Below, in pieces: positions 42,770-51,117 of a stretch of 64,000 bases of DNA. Numbering within the stretch: the stretch's first letter is position 1; every line of letters starts with the position of its first letter. The DNA lies in assembly GCF_900109945.1 (NCBI RefSeq), contig NZ_FOBX01000016.1, positions 1 to 64,000 of the forward strand, given 5' to 3'. Origin of the DNA: Bradyrhizobium sp. OK095. Lineage in GTDB: Bacteria > Pseudomonadota > Alphaproteobacteria > Rhizobiales > Xanthobacteraceae. Both the position numbers and the translations under genes were made by a program. The notes under the pieces are model-generated. The model was not told where the DNA came from and did not search any database. It was given only the letters and a program-made list of their open reading frames with translations.

Positions 42770-43548
42770 CCTGCGTCTCCGAAAGAAATTGAGGTGAATG
42801 CGCCGGCCTCGATCAGGCCGGCAATGTTGGTGGCGATGTCGAATTCGGCTGATGCGTCCAGCGCCGATGCCGCGGCCTCGCCGAGCGACTGGCCGGACAA
42901 CAGGCATGCGGCAAAGACAGCCCCGCCGGGCGGAAGGTGGCGCACGACGACGTCGAACTCAGGCCGGGTGATCAGCGCGTCTTCCGCAGCCGAGGCGTCG
43001 ATGCGCTCAGCCGGTGCGCTATCCCGGTTGGCGGCAATGATCGTCACAGCCGAATATTGCGACCGCACGATCTGCGCTGCCGGATGCCGTGTGAAAACGA
43101 GATCGGCCAATCGCTCCGGCGCTACCGCTGCGAGCTGCGTCGGTGCCAGCGGCGCCGCATCGCGCGCGTGGTAGGCGTCGAGCCAGGCTCGCTCAATTCG
43201 GGCGACATCGGCGAGCCACGGCATGGTCCGCGCGTGCTCGTACCGTGCAATGAAGCCCGGAAAGCCGTGACCATATTCGAACAGCAGCGGCGAGCTCGGT
43301 GGGCTCTCGCGGACATGGACGCGCGCCATGGCGCGGAAGAAGTCGGTGCCGGTGATGCGTTGCACCGCCGGATAGATTGCGGCGAGCGCATCGATCAGGC
43401 TGACGGTGACGTTGTTGCGGTAGACGTCATAGCGTCGGCCTGCCGGCTTGCCGCCCCGGCCGGCCACGGCCGCCGGCACGTCGCGTGTGGGATCGAGCAG
43501 CGCCGGCGCGAAGGCTGCGGCAAAGCCAAGGTTGACTTCAGGCCGCAT
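42766..43548 (-). CDS. bufC: BufC-like partner protein (HvfC/BufC, DUF2063)
   Basis: A 260-residue protein with an N-terminal DUF2063 domain (RRYDVYRNNVTVSLIDALAAIYPAVQRITG, then FFRAMARVHV) and a C-terminal region resembling the HvfC/BufC extension. Proteins of this type bind the MNIO enzyme and the precursor peptide and are required for modification. The ATG at 43548 has GGAGG upstream and lies inside the end of the bufB-like gene (11-nt overlap), so the two are coupled. Confidence 0.87.
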   Translation of the reverse strand: MRPEVNLGFAAAFAPALLDPTRDVPAAVAGRGGKPAGRRYDVYRNNVTVSLIDALAAIYPAVQRITGTDFFRAMARVHVRESPPSSPLLFEYGHGFPGFIARYEHARTMPWLADVARIERAWLDAYHARDAAPLAPTQLAAVAPERLADLVFTRHPAAQIVRSQYSAVTIIAANRDSAPAERIDASAAEDALITRPEFDVVVRHLPPGGAVFAACLLSGQSLGEAAASALDASAEFDIATNIAGLIEAGAFTSISFGDAG

Positions 43549-44446
43549 GGCGATCCTCCGTCTGCGCGGCCGGTTTGCAGCGATCGAGGATTGCCTGCGC
43601 AGCCGCGGCCTCAGCTTGCAGGATCGGCCAATCGGGGATTTTGCTGTCCCATTCGACCAGCGTGGGCACGGGGCCGCGGCGTGCCGCGACGATCTCGAAC
43701 AGCTTCCACACGGCGTCTGCAACCGGGCCGTCATGGCTGTCGATGAGGAGGAGATTGCCTTCGTCGTCGCTCTGCTCGGCATGACCGGCGAGGTGAATCT
43801 CGCCAACGCACGACAGCGGGAAATCGCCGAGATAGTCGAGCGCTGAAAATCCGTGATTGGTCGCGGATACGAAGACGTTGTTGATGTCGAGCAGCAGACC
43901 GCAGCCGGTGCGCTCGGCAATGGCTCGGATGAAATCGGTCTCGCTCATCGACGATTCGCGGAAGGTCACATAGGTGGACGGATTCTCCAGCAACAGCGGA
44001 CGACGGATCGCCTCCTGCACCTCATCGATGTGATCGCAGACATTGCGCAACGTCGCTTCGGTATAGGGCAGCGGCAGGAGGTCGTTGAAGAAGCTGATCT
44101 CGTGCGTCGACCAAGCCAGATGTTCGGAGACCAGCGCCGGCTGATAACGCGCGACGAGACTGCGGAAGCGCGCCAGATGCGCCCTGTCGAGCGGCTGGGG
44201 GCCGCCGATGGACATGCAGACGCCGTGCAGGGACAATGGATGGTCGCGGCGGATCGCTTCGAGCGCACGATGGGGCGGACCGCCCGCGCCCATGTAGTTT
44301 TCGGCATGCACCTCGAAGAAGCCGGCTTGCGGGCCGGCTTGCAGAATCGCCGGAAGGTGCTCGGGCTTGAAGCTGGTTCCGGCGATACCGCCGATCGGAA
44401 GCGAAAAGCGGAGCGGCACAGTGGCTGGTTTGTTTGCCGTGATCAT
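43538..44446 (-). CDS. bufB: MNIO-family maturation enzyme (BufB-like, DUF692)
   Basis: A 302-residue TIM-barrel multinuclear non-haem iron oxidative enzyme. The DUF692 hallmarks are clear: GIAGTSFKPEHLPAIL, FFEVHAENYMG, LSLHGVCMSIGG, LVSEHLAWS, LLDINNVFVSA, IHLAGH and LVEWDSKIP, which include the His/Glu/Asp iron ligands. In characterised bufferin systems BufB oxidises Cys residues of the precursor to thiooxazoles that bind copper. It lies 49 bp downstream of the precursor gene and overlaps bufC. All key residues I know of appear intact. Confidence 0.92.
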   Translation of the reverse strand: MITANKPATVPLRFSLPIGGIAGTSFKPEHLPAILQAGPQAGFFEVHAENYMGAGGPPHRALEAIRRDHPLSLHGVCMSIGGPQPLDRAHLARFRSLVARYQPALVSEHLAWSTHEISFFNDLLPLPYTEATLRNVCDHIDEVQEAIRRPLLLENPSTYVTFRESSMSETDFIRAIAERTGCGLLLDINNVFVSATNHGFSALDYLGDFPLSCVGEIHLAGHAEQSDDEGNLLLIDSHDGPVADAVWKLFEIVAARRGPVPTLVEWDSKIPDWPILQAEAAAAQAILDRCKPAAQTEDRHAA

Positions 44447-44495
44447 GGTGCTTCTCCGCTTCCTCGCTGTTGACGTGATGTGTCGGCTGGCTGCG

Positions 44496-44801
44496 TCAGA
44501 CCGGCTTCAGCGAGCCCTTCTTGCCGCCCGGCAGATCGATGCTGGCGCAGGTGCCGCCCTGGACGAATTTCCAGGCGTTGCCCTGGAAGTCAGTGGTCGA
44601 GGTGCCCTGGCAGGTCGTGCCCGGTCCGGCGGCGCAGTCGTTCTGGCCCTTCAGCGCGACGCCGAAGCACTTTTCCTTCTTGGCGGCGATGGCGGCATCG
44701 GCCTCGGCCTTGGTCAGCGGGGCGGCGGCGGCGAGGGTCGCGAGCGCGGTCGACAGGGCGCCGGCGAGGGCGAGCGTGGTGATGGCAAGTTTGGCAGACA
44801 T
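44496..44801 (-). CDS. bufA: Bufferin-type metallophore precursor (BufA1-like, DUF2282)
   Basis: A 101-residue exported precursor. Residues 1-27 are a signal peptide (LAITTLALAGALSTALATLA, cleaved near AAA). The core has the four Cys residues of the DUF2282/BufA1 family: EKCFGVALKGQNDC, then TTC and GTC, with the family pattern DFQGNAWKFV between the last two. In characterised systems the central Cys residues are oxidised by BufB and the mature peptide is sent to the periplasm, where it sequesters copper. AAGGAG lies 7 nt before the ATG at 44801, and an ECF-type promoter is visible 56 bp upstream. Confidence 0.92.
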   Translation of the reverse strand: MSAKLAITTLALAGALSTALATLAAAAPLTKAEADAAIAAKKEKCFGVALKGQNDCAAGPGTTCQGTSTTDFQGNAWKFVQGGTCASIDLPGGKKGSLKPV

Positions 44802-44856
44802 CGCGTTCTCCTTTTGAGATGGCTTCGCTTGGCAAAGCGAGGGGCACATCGTCTCA

Positions 44857-44882
44857 TTCGTCTCGTCCACAACCCGGGTTAC
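44857..44882 (-). promoter_or_regulatory. ECF-sigma-type promoter of the bufferin operon (GTAACC-N16-CGAA)
   Basis: On the minus strand GTAACC (44882-44877) is followed by exactly 16 nt and CGAA (44860-44857), 56 bp upstream of the bufA start. As I recall it, the promoter motif of the Caulobacter heavy-metal ECF factor SigF is GTAACC-N16-CGAA, so the match would be complete. The rest of the gap 44802-45122 shows no gene; it also serves as the leader of the divergent cyclase gene. Confidence 0.65.
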
Positions 44883-45122
44883 TATCGAGCCGCTCACGAG
44901 TCCGTGAGATCGTTGGGTGGGGGCGCACAGGCCGTGCGCTTGGCCGGGATTAGCGGGCAAACTGCGCGGCAAAGCCAATGCCCAGGTGCTATCGAGACGT
45001 TAGCGGCAGAGCATTGGCGGCGGCGCATGGCGCTTGCGACAGGTAACGAACGCAAGCGCGACACGTAGAGCAGTACCAGGAGATGTGGCCAGTCGCGGCT
45101 TTGCCGGAGCACGGAAACTACG

Positions 45123-47219
45123 ATGAACGTTGATCCCGGGCGGCACCTTCGTGCGATCTCAAGGCTGACGGTCAGCATTCGCCTCGCTGTTTCAGCGCTG
45201 GTCCTGGCTGCGATCCTGCTGACGGCAGCCCTCTCCAGCCTGTTGTGGTGGCGTACCGCGGAGGCGACCAGCCGGCAGCTCGCGTCCACCATCAACGAGC
45301 AGATCGTGGCGGCGGTCCGGAAAGAAGTCGCGGCCATCGTCGACGAGGCACGCGCCGCGCACACCGCGATCCGCACCTTGTTTTTGCAGAACGTGCTCGA
45401 TACCCGCGAAGCCGACAAGCGCGAGTTCGTGTTCCTGTCGCAACTACAGTCGCAGGCGACGATTTCCTGGGTCGCCTTCGGCTGGCCCGACGGCTCCTTT
45501 TTCGCGGCGCACAAGCTCGGCGATCGCCGCCTGGAAATGATGGAGATCTCGCTGACCGATCATCCGGGCCAGCGCCGTGTCGATGAATATGACGTGGTGC
45601 CCGGCGATATCGAATTCGCCAATCGCCGCTTCGAGCCGACCGGATTCCATGTCGCCGATCAGGCCTGGTTCAAGGCCGGGCTCACCGCGGACGACCCGCA
45701 ATGGTTCAGGGTGATGGACCATCCGACCGGCGAGCGGCCGTCGATTGCCTTTGCGGGCCCGATCGACGTCTATCAGGAGCGGCAAGGCGTTCTCGCCGTC
45801 GTCATCGAATATACAAGGCTTGCGCGCTTCTTGTCGCAGCTCGAGGTTGGGCGCACCGGAACCGCCTTCATTGTCGATGGCAGCGGCGAGCTCATCGCAG
45901 CACCCGACAAGGATGCCGACGAGCTTCATCTGGCGCACGGCGATACGACACTGCTGCCGCTCGCGCGCGTGGCGCTCGAAAAGGCGGGTGAGGCCGGCCG
46001 CAAAGAGGCCTGGCGAAGCCGGCTCACGTCCGGCGGCGCGGCTTACGAGGTCGCGCTGACGCCGCTGCCGTTTCCCGGCTGGTCACTCGCAACCGTGATT
46101 CCCGAGGCCGAATTTCTCGGCCCGGTCGAGACGACGCTGCGACGGCTGATCCTCGGACTTGCCGTCGGCGCCGTGCTCGCGGCACTGGCGTCGGCGATGC
46201 TGGCGCGTTTCGTCATTGCCGCGCCGCTGTCGCGCGTCGTCGGCGAGATCCGCCATGTGGAAACCTTTGCGCTGGAGCGGGTCCGCCGGCATCCGTCGCG
46301 CGTGAAGGAAATCGCCAGCCTCTCGGGCGCGATCGCCGAGATGGCGTCCGGACTGTCTGCATTCCGAAAATTCATCCCGGCCGATCTGGTCCGTGCGTTG
46401 CTGCGTCAAGGCGTCGAGGCGAAGCCCGGCGGCAGCATCCAGGAGCTCAGCGTGATGTTCATCGACATCGCCGGCTTCACCGGGCTGTCCGAACGGCTGG
46501 GCGATCGCGTGGTGCCGCTGCTGTCGCGCTATCTCGACATCACGTCGGAGATCATTGTCGCCAATGGCGGGACCATCGACAAATTCATCGGCGACGCCGT
46601 GATGGCGTTCTGGGGGGCGCCGCAGCCGCAAGAGGATCACGCCGCGCGATGCTGCCGTGCGGCGCTCGGCTGCCGCGGGGCGATAGAACAGTCCGGCCTG
46701 GCTGATGATCTCGGTCAGCCGCTCCAGATCCGGATCGGAATCAATTCGGGCCGCATGCTGGTCGGCAATATCGGCTCGGAGCTGCGGTTGAACTACACCG
46801 TGATCGGCGATGCCGTGAACGTCGCCAGCCGGCTCGAAGGCGCCAACAAATCCTATGGCACGCAGATCCTGATCGGCGAGACCACCGAACGTCTGGCGCG
46901 CGGTGCAATCATCGCACGTGAGATCGACAGCATCGCGGTTTACGGACGGGAGGAGGGGCTTTGCGTCCACGAACTGGTCGGGATCGGGAACGAAGGGGCC
47001 ATCGACGGCGAGACGTTCGGCTGGATCGCGGATTACGAGCGCGGCCTTGCCAGCTATCGCGCGCGGCGGTTTGCCGCCGCGCTCGCCGATTTCGAGGCCG
47101 TGTTGAAGCAGCGCGGCCACGATCGTCCGGCCGAACTGATGCGCGACCGCTGTCGGCAGCACATTGCGGCCGCGCCCGATGCCAGCTGGCGACCGGTGGC
47201 GGCATTGACGTCGAAATAG
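45123..47219 (+). CDS. Membrane adenylate/guanylate cyclase with extracytoplasmic Cache sensor
   Basis: A 698-residue receptor-type cyclase. A transmembrane helix at about 18-42 (IRLAVSALVLAAILLTAALSSLLWW) is followed by a Cache-type periplasmic sensor (about 45-330), a second helix (LILGLAVGAVLAALASAMLARFVI), a HAMP-like stretch and a class III cyclase domain at about 435-620. Metal-binding Asp448 lies in FIDIAGFTG, the second Asp in FIGDAVMAFWG, and the transition-state N/R in VNVASRLEGA, so it should be active. About 80 C-terminal residues (YERGLASYRARRFAAALADFEAVL) look like a TPR-type helix pair. It would convert an external small-molecule signal into cAMP or cGMP. Confidence 0.92.
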   Translation: MNVDPGRHLRAISRLTVSIRLAVSALVLAAILLTAALSSLLWWRTAEATSRQLASTINEQIVAAVRKEVAAIVDEARAAHTAIRTLFLQNVLDTREADKREFVFLSQLQSQATISWVAFGWPDGSFFAAHKLGDRRLEMMEISLTDHPGQRRVDEYDVVPGDIEFANRRFEPTGFHVADQAWFKAGLTADDPQWFRVMDHPTGERPSIAFAGPIDVYQERQGVLAVVIEYTRLARFLSQLEVGRTGTAFIVDGSGELIAAPDKDADELHLAHGDTTLLPLARVALEKAGEAGRKEAWRSRLTSGGAAYEVALTPLPFPGWSLATVIPEAEFLGPVETTLRRLILGLAVGAVLAALASAMLARFVIAAPLSRVVGEIRHVETFALERVRRHPSRVKEIASLSGAIAEMASGLSAFRKFIPADLVRALLRQGVEAKPGGSIQELSVMFIDIAGFTGLSERLGDRVVPLLSRYLDITSEIIVANGGTIDKFIGDAVMAFWGAPQPQEDHAARCCRAALGCRGAIEQSGLADDLGQPLQIRIGINSGRMLVGNIGSELRLNYTVIGDAVNVASRLEGANKSYGTQILIGETTERLARGAIIAREIDSIAVYGREEGLCVHELVGIGNEGAIDGETFGWIADYERGLASYRARRFAAALADFEAVLKQRGHDRPAELMRDRCRQHIAAAPDASWRPVAALTSK

Positions 47220-47387
47220 CGAGGTCGGGAAATGCCGTGTCGGGCTGCTTCGGGGCAGTGGTCTGGCTGCTTCGCGACCACGAAATTCACGTTGCACCCG
47301 CTAGCCATTCCCTCTAACTAGCTTGTACAAACGACCAAATAAAATGGTCGCGCGCCGAAGGGCGTGGTCAGGGATGGAAAGCGCAGC

Positions 47388-48230
47388 ATGTCGCAGGCGG
47401 ACGGTTTTGGTTTGGCGGGCATCATCGGCATGCCGGTTGCGCATTCGCGATCGCCAATCATCCACAATTATTGGCTGAAGGCGCACGGCATCCGCGGCAG
47501 CTATGTGCCGCTGGCGGTGAAGCCGGAGCGGCTCGAGGACGCGCTCGACGGGCTGATCGCGCTCGGCTTCCGCGGCTGCAATGTCACCATGCCGCACAAG
47601 CAGACGGCGATGCCGTTGCTCGATCGCGTCAACGAAACCGCAAAACGCATCGGTGCCGTCAACACCATCGTGGTCGAAGCGGACGGTACGCTCTCCGGCT
47701 TCAACAACGACGGCAACGGTTTTGTGCAGAGCCTGCGCGACGCCAAGGCCGACTGGCGCGGCGATGCCGGGCCGATCCTGCTGCTGGGGGCGGGCGGCGC
47801 CTCGCGTGCGGTTGTGGTGGCGCTGCTCGAAAACGGCGCGCGCGAGATCCGCATCGCCAATCGCACGGCGGAGAAGGCGCAGGCGATCGCCAGGGAATTC
47901 GGCTCCGCCATCAGCACCGTCGCGTGGGACGATCGCGCTACGGCGCTCGCCGATGTCGCGCTGCTCGTCAATTGCACCGATCGCGGCATGGTCGGCAAGA
48001 GCGCGCTCGAGATCGACCTGTCGCGCCTGAAGCCCGCAACGCTGACCGCCGATCTCATCTACACGCCGCTGGAGACGCCGTTCCTGGCAGAAGCCCGCGC
48101 GCGCGGCTGCGTGACGGTCAACGGGCTCGGCCTGCTGCTTAATCAGGCCCGGCTTGCCTTCAAGGCCTGGTTCGGCGTGATGCCCGACGTCACGCCCGAG
48201 CTGATCAAGGCCATCGAGGCAACATTCTGA
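47388..48230 (+). CDS. aroE: Shikimate dehydrogenase
   Basis: A 280-residue NADP-dependent enzyme that interconverts 3-dehydroshikimate and shikimate. The substrate domain has GMPVAHSRSPIIHNYWL, NVTMPHKQTA (catalytic Lys) and FNNDGNGF; the nucleotide domain has LLLGAGGASRAVVVALLENGA and NRTAEKAQ. The ATG at 47388 is preferred to a GTG eight codons upstream. It is separated from other aromatic biosynthesis genes and lies directly before an amidohydrolase and a Liv-type binding protein, so it may be a catabolic quinate/shikimate paralogue rather than the housekeeping copy. Confidence 0.9.
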   Translation: MSQADGFGLAGIIGMPVAHSRSPIIHNYWLKAHGIRGSYVPLAVKPERLEDALDGLIALGFRGCNVTMPHKQTAMPLLDRVNETAKRIGAVNTIVVEADGTLSGFNNDGNGFVQSLRDAKADWRGDAGPILLLGAGGASRAVVVALLENGAREIRIANRTAEKAQAIAREFGSAISTVAWDDRATALADVALLVNCTDRGMVGKSALEIDLSRLKPATLTADLIYTPLETPFLAEARARGCVTVNGLGLLLNQARLAFKAWFGVMPDVTPELIKAIEATF

Positions 48231-48253
48231 ACCAGGTCGGGGAGCTTTGCGCC

Positions 48254-49099
48254 ATGACAATGCCGGCGTCTCCCAGGATCGACTGCCACATCCACGCGAT
48301 CGATCCCGTCCGCTTTCCTTACGCGCACGATACCCCCTACCGACCGAGCGGGCAGGAGATCGCGCCGGCGGCGCAGCTCATCCGCGTGTTCGACGCCTTT
48401 GATATCAGGCACGCGCTCGTCGTCGCTACCAACACCGGCTATGGCAGCGACAGCCGCATCCTGCTCGATACGCTGAGGCAAGGCGGTGGCCGCTTCAGGG
48501 GCGTGGCCGTCGTCGAAAACGACGTCGATGTCAAGGAGCTCGAACGCCTGAAGGCGGCGGGCGTGATCGGCGTCGCCTTCAACGTGCCGTTCCACGGCGC
48601 CGGCTATTATCTCCAGACAGCGCCGCTGCTGGAGAAGCTGACAAGCCTCGGCCTGTTCCTCCAGATCCAGGTCGAGCAGGATCAGTTGCTCGATCTGCTG
48701 CCGCTCATTGAAAAATCAGATGTGCGCCTGGTGTTCGACCATTGCGGGCGCCCCTCGGTCGTGCAGGGATTGCAAGGAAAAGCCTTTCAGGCCCTGCTCG
48801 CGATCGGCCGCGAGCGCGACGCGCATATCAAGCTGTCCGGCTATTACAAATTCTCGCAGCAACCGCACCCATACGAAGACACCTGGCCGTTCATCGCAGC
48901 GCTGGTCGACGCCTTCACGCTCGATCGTTGCGTCTGGGGCTCGGACTATCCGTTTTTGCGTGCACCCGAACGGCTCGACTACGGGCCGTTGCTCGCGGTG
49001 TTGACAAAGCTGTTTCCGGACGCGAGCGATCAGCATCGCCTCTTGTGGCGAACGCCGGCGCGGCTGCTGGGCTTCGACGATACGACAGATCAATCATAA
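48254..49099 (+). CDS. Amidohydrolase family protein (2-pyrone-4,6-dicarboxylate lactonase-like)
   Basis: A 281-residue TIM-barrel hydrolase of the Amidohydro_2 family. The N-terminal RIDCHIHAIDP provides the metal-type His pair, and FDHCGRPS and VWGSDYPF supply the later ligands and catalytic Asp. The closest functional pattern I can name is the LigI/PDC lactonase group of aromatic degradation. A GGGGAG element precedes the ATG. It sits 23 bp after aroE and 27 bp before a binding protein gene, so the three appear to be one operon. Confidence 0.83.
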   Translation: MTMPASPRIDCHIHAIDPVRFPYAHDTPYRPSGQEIAPAAQLIRVFDAFDIRHALVVATNTGYGSDSRILLDTLRQGGGRFRGVAVVENDVDVKELERLKAAGVIGVAFNVPFHGAGYYLQTAPLLEKLTSLGLFLQIQVEQDQLLDLLPLIEKSDVRLVFDHCGRPSVVQGLQGKAFQALLAIGRERDAHIKLSGYYKFSQQPHPYEDTWPFIAALVDAFTLDRCVWGSDYPFLRAPERLDYGPLLAVLTKLFPDASDQHRLLWRTPARLLGFDDTTDQS

Positions 49100-49126
49100 A
49101 AACAGAGCAAAGGGGAGGAGGACATC

Positions 49127-50281
49127 ATGAGGCATCTTGCAGGGGCGATCGGCATCGCCGTCGTGGCATCGCTGTTATCAGGTGCAGCCAGCGCGCAGAG
49201 CACGGTCTACATCCCCGACGTGATCGAGCTGTCCGGCCCCGGCGCCGTCTCCGGCACCAACTGGCGCGACGGCGTCGTGCTTGCAGTCGACGAGATCAAC
49301 GCTGCGGGCGGCATACTTGGACGAAAAATCCAGACCGAGCATCTGGACACCCAGAGCAATCCCGGCATCTCGCGCGCGCAGGTGCAGAAGGTTTTGGACA
49401 AGGAGCCCTATGTCGTGCTCGGGCCGATCTATTCCGGTTCGGTCAAGGTCAACATGGCGCTGACGCAACAAGCCGAGATCCCGCAGATCGTCGGCGCCGA
49501 GGCGGCCGACATCACGACGCAGGGAAACCCATTCGTGTTCCGCACCGCCTTCGGCCAGCAATTCTCGATGCCGAAGATCGCCAACTATCTGCACGACAAG
49601 CTGAAGGTGAAGTCGGTTGCGGTTCTCTGGGTCAACAATGATTTCGGCAAGGGCGGCCACGACAATTTTGTCAAGGAGATGAAGACGCGCAACATCGAGG
49701 TCGCGTCCGACATTTCTACCGAACAAGGCCAGGTCGATTTCGGCTCCGACGTCATCAAGCTGAAGGGCGCCAAGGCCGATGCCGTGTTCGTCTACACCAA
49801 CGAGGAGGAGAGCGCCCGCTTCCTGATCGAGGCAAAGCGTCAGGGCCTGTCGACGCCGCTGTTCGGCGAGACCACGCTGCTCAGCCAGAAAGTGGTCGAG
49901 CTCGCCGGCCCCGCCGCCAACGGCGTGCGTGGTCATGTCGGCCTGTCCGCCGATGCACCGGTGCCCGCGATCGAGGCGTTTACGACAAAATTCAGCGCAC
50001 GCTTCAAGTACCGGCCCGACCACAACGGCATCAAGGGCTACACCGCCGTCTATCTCGTCAAATACGTCACCGAGAAAATCGGCAAGTTCGACAGCAACGC
50101 CTTTGGCGCGGCGATGAAGGGCCTGACGCTCTCGCCCGACAAGGCGCCCGGCATGCTGATGGAAGCAAGCTGGGACCAGAACGGCGACATCGACCGCGCC
50201 AGTTTCCTCGCCGAGATCGTGGACGGCAAGCAGAAGATCGTTGAGACTCTGCCGAAGCTGAAGGGCGGCAAGGGGGAATGA
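49127..50281 (+). CDS. Branched-chain-amino-acid-type ABC substrate-binding protein
   Basis: A 384-residue Peripla_BP_6 protein. The signal peptide (MRHLAGAIGIAVVASLLSGAASA) is strong, and the core shows IELSGPGAVSGTNWRDGVVLAVDEINAAGGILG and LGPIYSGSVKVNMALTQQAEIPQIVG. A GGGAGGAGG element stands 6 nt before the ATG. No transporter subunits are nearby. Its place after aroE and a PDC-lactonase-like gene suggests an aromatic or alicyclic acid ligand. Confidence 0.9.
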   Translation: MRHLAGAIGIAVVASLLSGAASAQSTVYIPDVIELSGPGAVSGTNWRDGVVLAVDEINAAGGILGRKIQTEHLDTQSNPGISRAQVQKVLDKEPYVVLGPIYSGSVKVNMALTQQAEIPQIVGAEAADITTQGNPFVFRTAFGQQFSMPKIANYLHDKLKVKSVAVLWVNNDFGKGGHDNFVKEMKTRNIEVASDISTEQGQVDFGSDVIKLKGAKADAVFVYTNEEESARFLIEAKRQGLSTPLFGETTLLSQKVVELAGPAANGVRGHVGLSADAPVPAIEAFTTKFSARFKYRPDHNGIKGYTAVYLVKYVTEKIGKFDSNAFGAAMKGLTLSPDKAPGMLMEASWDQNGDIDRASFLAEIVDGKQKIVETLPKLKGGKGE

Positions 50282-50291
50282 CGGTGGACTT

Positions 50292-50356
50292 GTAGCCCGG
50301 ATGAGCGAAGCGATATCCGGGGCAGTCCCGCATGTCGCTCCGCTCATGCGGGCTAC
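50292..50356. repeat. REP-like palindromic element
   Basis: Two 30-bp arms (starting GTAGCCCGGATGAGCGAAGC and ending CGCTCATGCGGGCTAC) match as an inverted repeat at 26 of 30 positions around a 5-nt loop (GCAGT). It lies 11 bp after the binding protein stop in a 256-bp gap. Its size and the mirrored GTAGCCCG/CGGGCTAC ends are like repetitive extragenic palindromes seen in Bradyrhizobium genomes. It could act as a terminator or an RNA hairpin. The rest of the gap holds only the leader of the next gene. Confidence 0.75.
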
Positions 50357-50537
50357 GAGCGCGCAAGCCTCGCCCCATCATGCGATGGGATCAATCTGCC
50401 GGGCAATTTTTGCAGCGTCGCGCGACGTTGAGAGGACACCGGCTGGCTCCGCACGAGAAAGCCGATGAAAATCAACGACACTTTCGTGGCACATAAATTG
50501 CTGAATATTTCAACGCAATGACCACAGGAATGAAGCC

Positions 50538-51059
50538 GTGACCAGAGTCAGCTACACCGTCCCGCCGAACTGGACCGCGGGCTCCGACAAGACGGGTGCG
50601 GGCAAGAACAAGAATCCGAACGATCCGAACATGCTGACGACGGGCGCCTATGGCAGCGCGTTCGAGCTGATGCTCGACAGCAAGGCCAACAGCGACGGCA
50701 GCACGACGGATACGCTGACCTACAAGAGCTATGACGGCAAGACCAATGGCACGTTCGCCGCGACGGCCGAGACGGGGACGGGAGCCGATCTCGGCAGTGC
50801 GTATCAGGCGCTGCTCGGCACGCTCCAGGCCAACGGCGAGATGGACGACAAGGCCGCAGCCCAGCTCAACGACGCCATGGGCCAGCTCGATAGCAAATCC
50901 GACGGCGGCGCGAAGGATGCCGAAGTATCCGGTGGCGGCATGCTGGTGCAGGCCGGCGGCCCCGTCTATTTCAACGGTATCTCGGCCTATCAGAACCAGT
51001 TCGTGGACTCGCTGGTCAACGAGCTGAGCAGCAGGCTGAACCTCGACGCCAAGGCGTGA
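50538..51059 (+). CDS. Unrecognised 173-residue soluble protein
   Basis: An acidic, Gly/Ser/Thr/Asn-rich protein with no signal peptide, membrane segment or Cys. The N-terminal half (SYTVPPNWTAGSDKTGAG, then KNKNPNDPN) looks disordered; the centre has YGSAFELMLDSKAN and a YKSYDGKTNGTF strand; the C-terminal half has helices GSAYQALLGTLQANGEMD and YQNQFVDSLVNELSSRL. The start is the GTG at 50538, with AGGAA about 9 nt upstream. Composition suggests an exported or structural small protein, but I assign no function. Coding signal (codon bias, length) is good. Confidence 0.75.
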   Translation: MTRVSYTVPPNWTAGSDKTGAGKNKNPNDPNMLTTGAYGSAFELMLDSKANSDGSTTDTLTYKSYDGKTNGTFAATAETGTGADLGSAYQALLGTLQANGEMDDKAAAQLNDAMGQLDSKSDGGAKDAEVSGGGMLVQAGGPVYFNGISAYQNQFVDSLVNELSSRLNLDAKA

Positions 51060-51117
51060 GACGAGTAATGATGTGCGGGTGATCCTGGCCACACGCTTTA
51101 CCGGACGCTCGTAACAG

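Noticed and set aside
50460..50537. A tts box (type III secretion promoter) upstream of the 173-residue protein
   Set aside because: The GTCAG core and the following conserved elements are absent.
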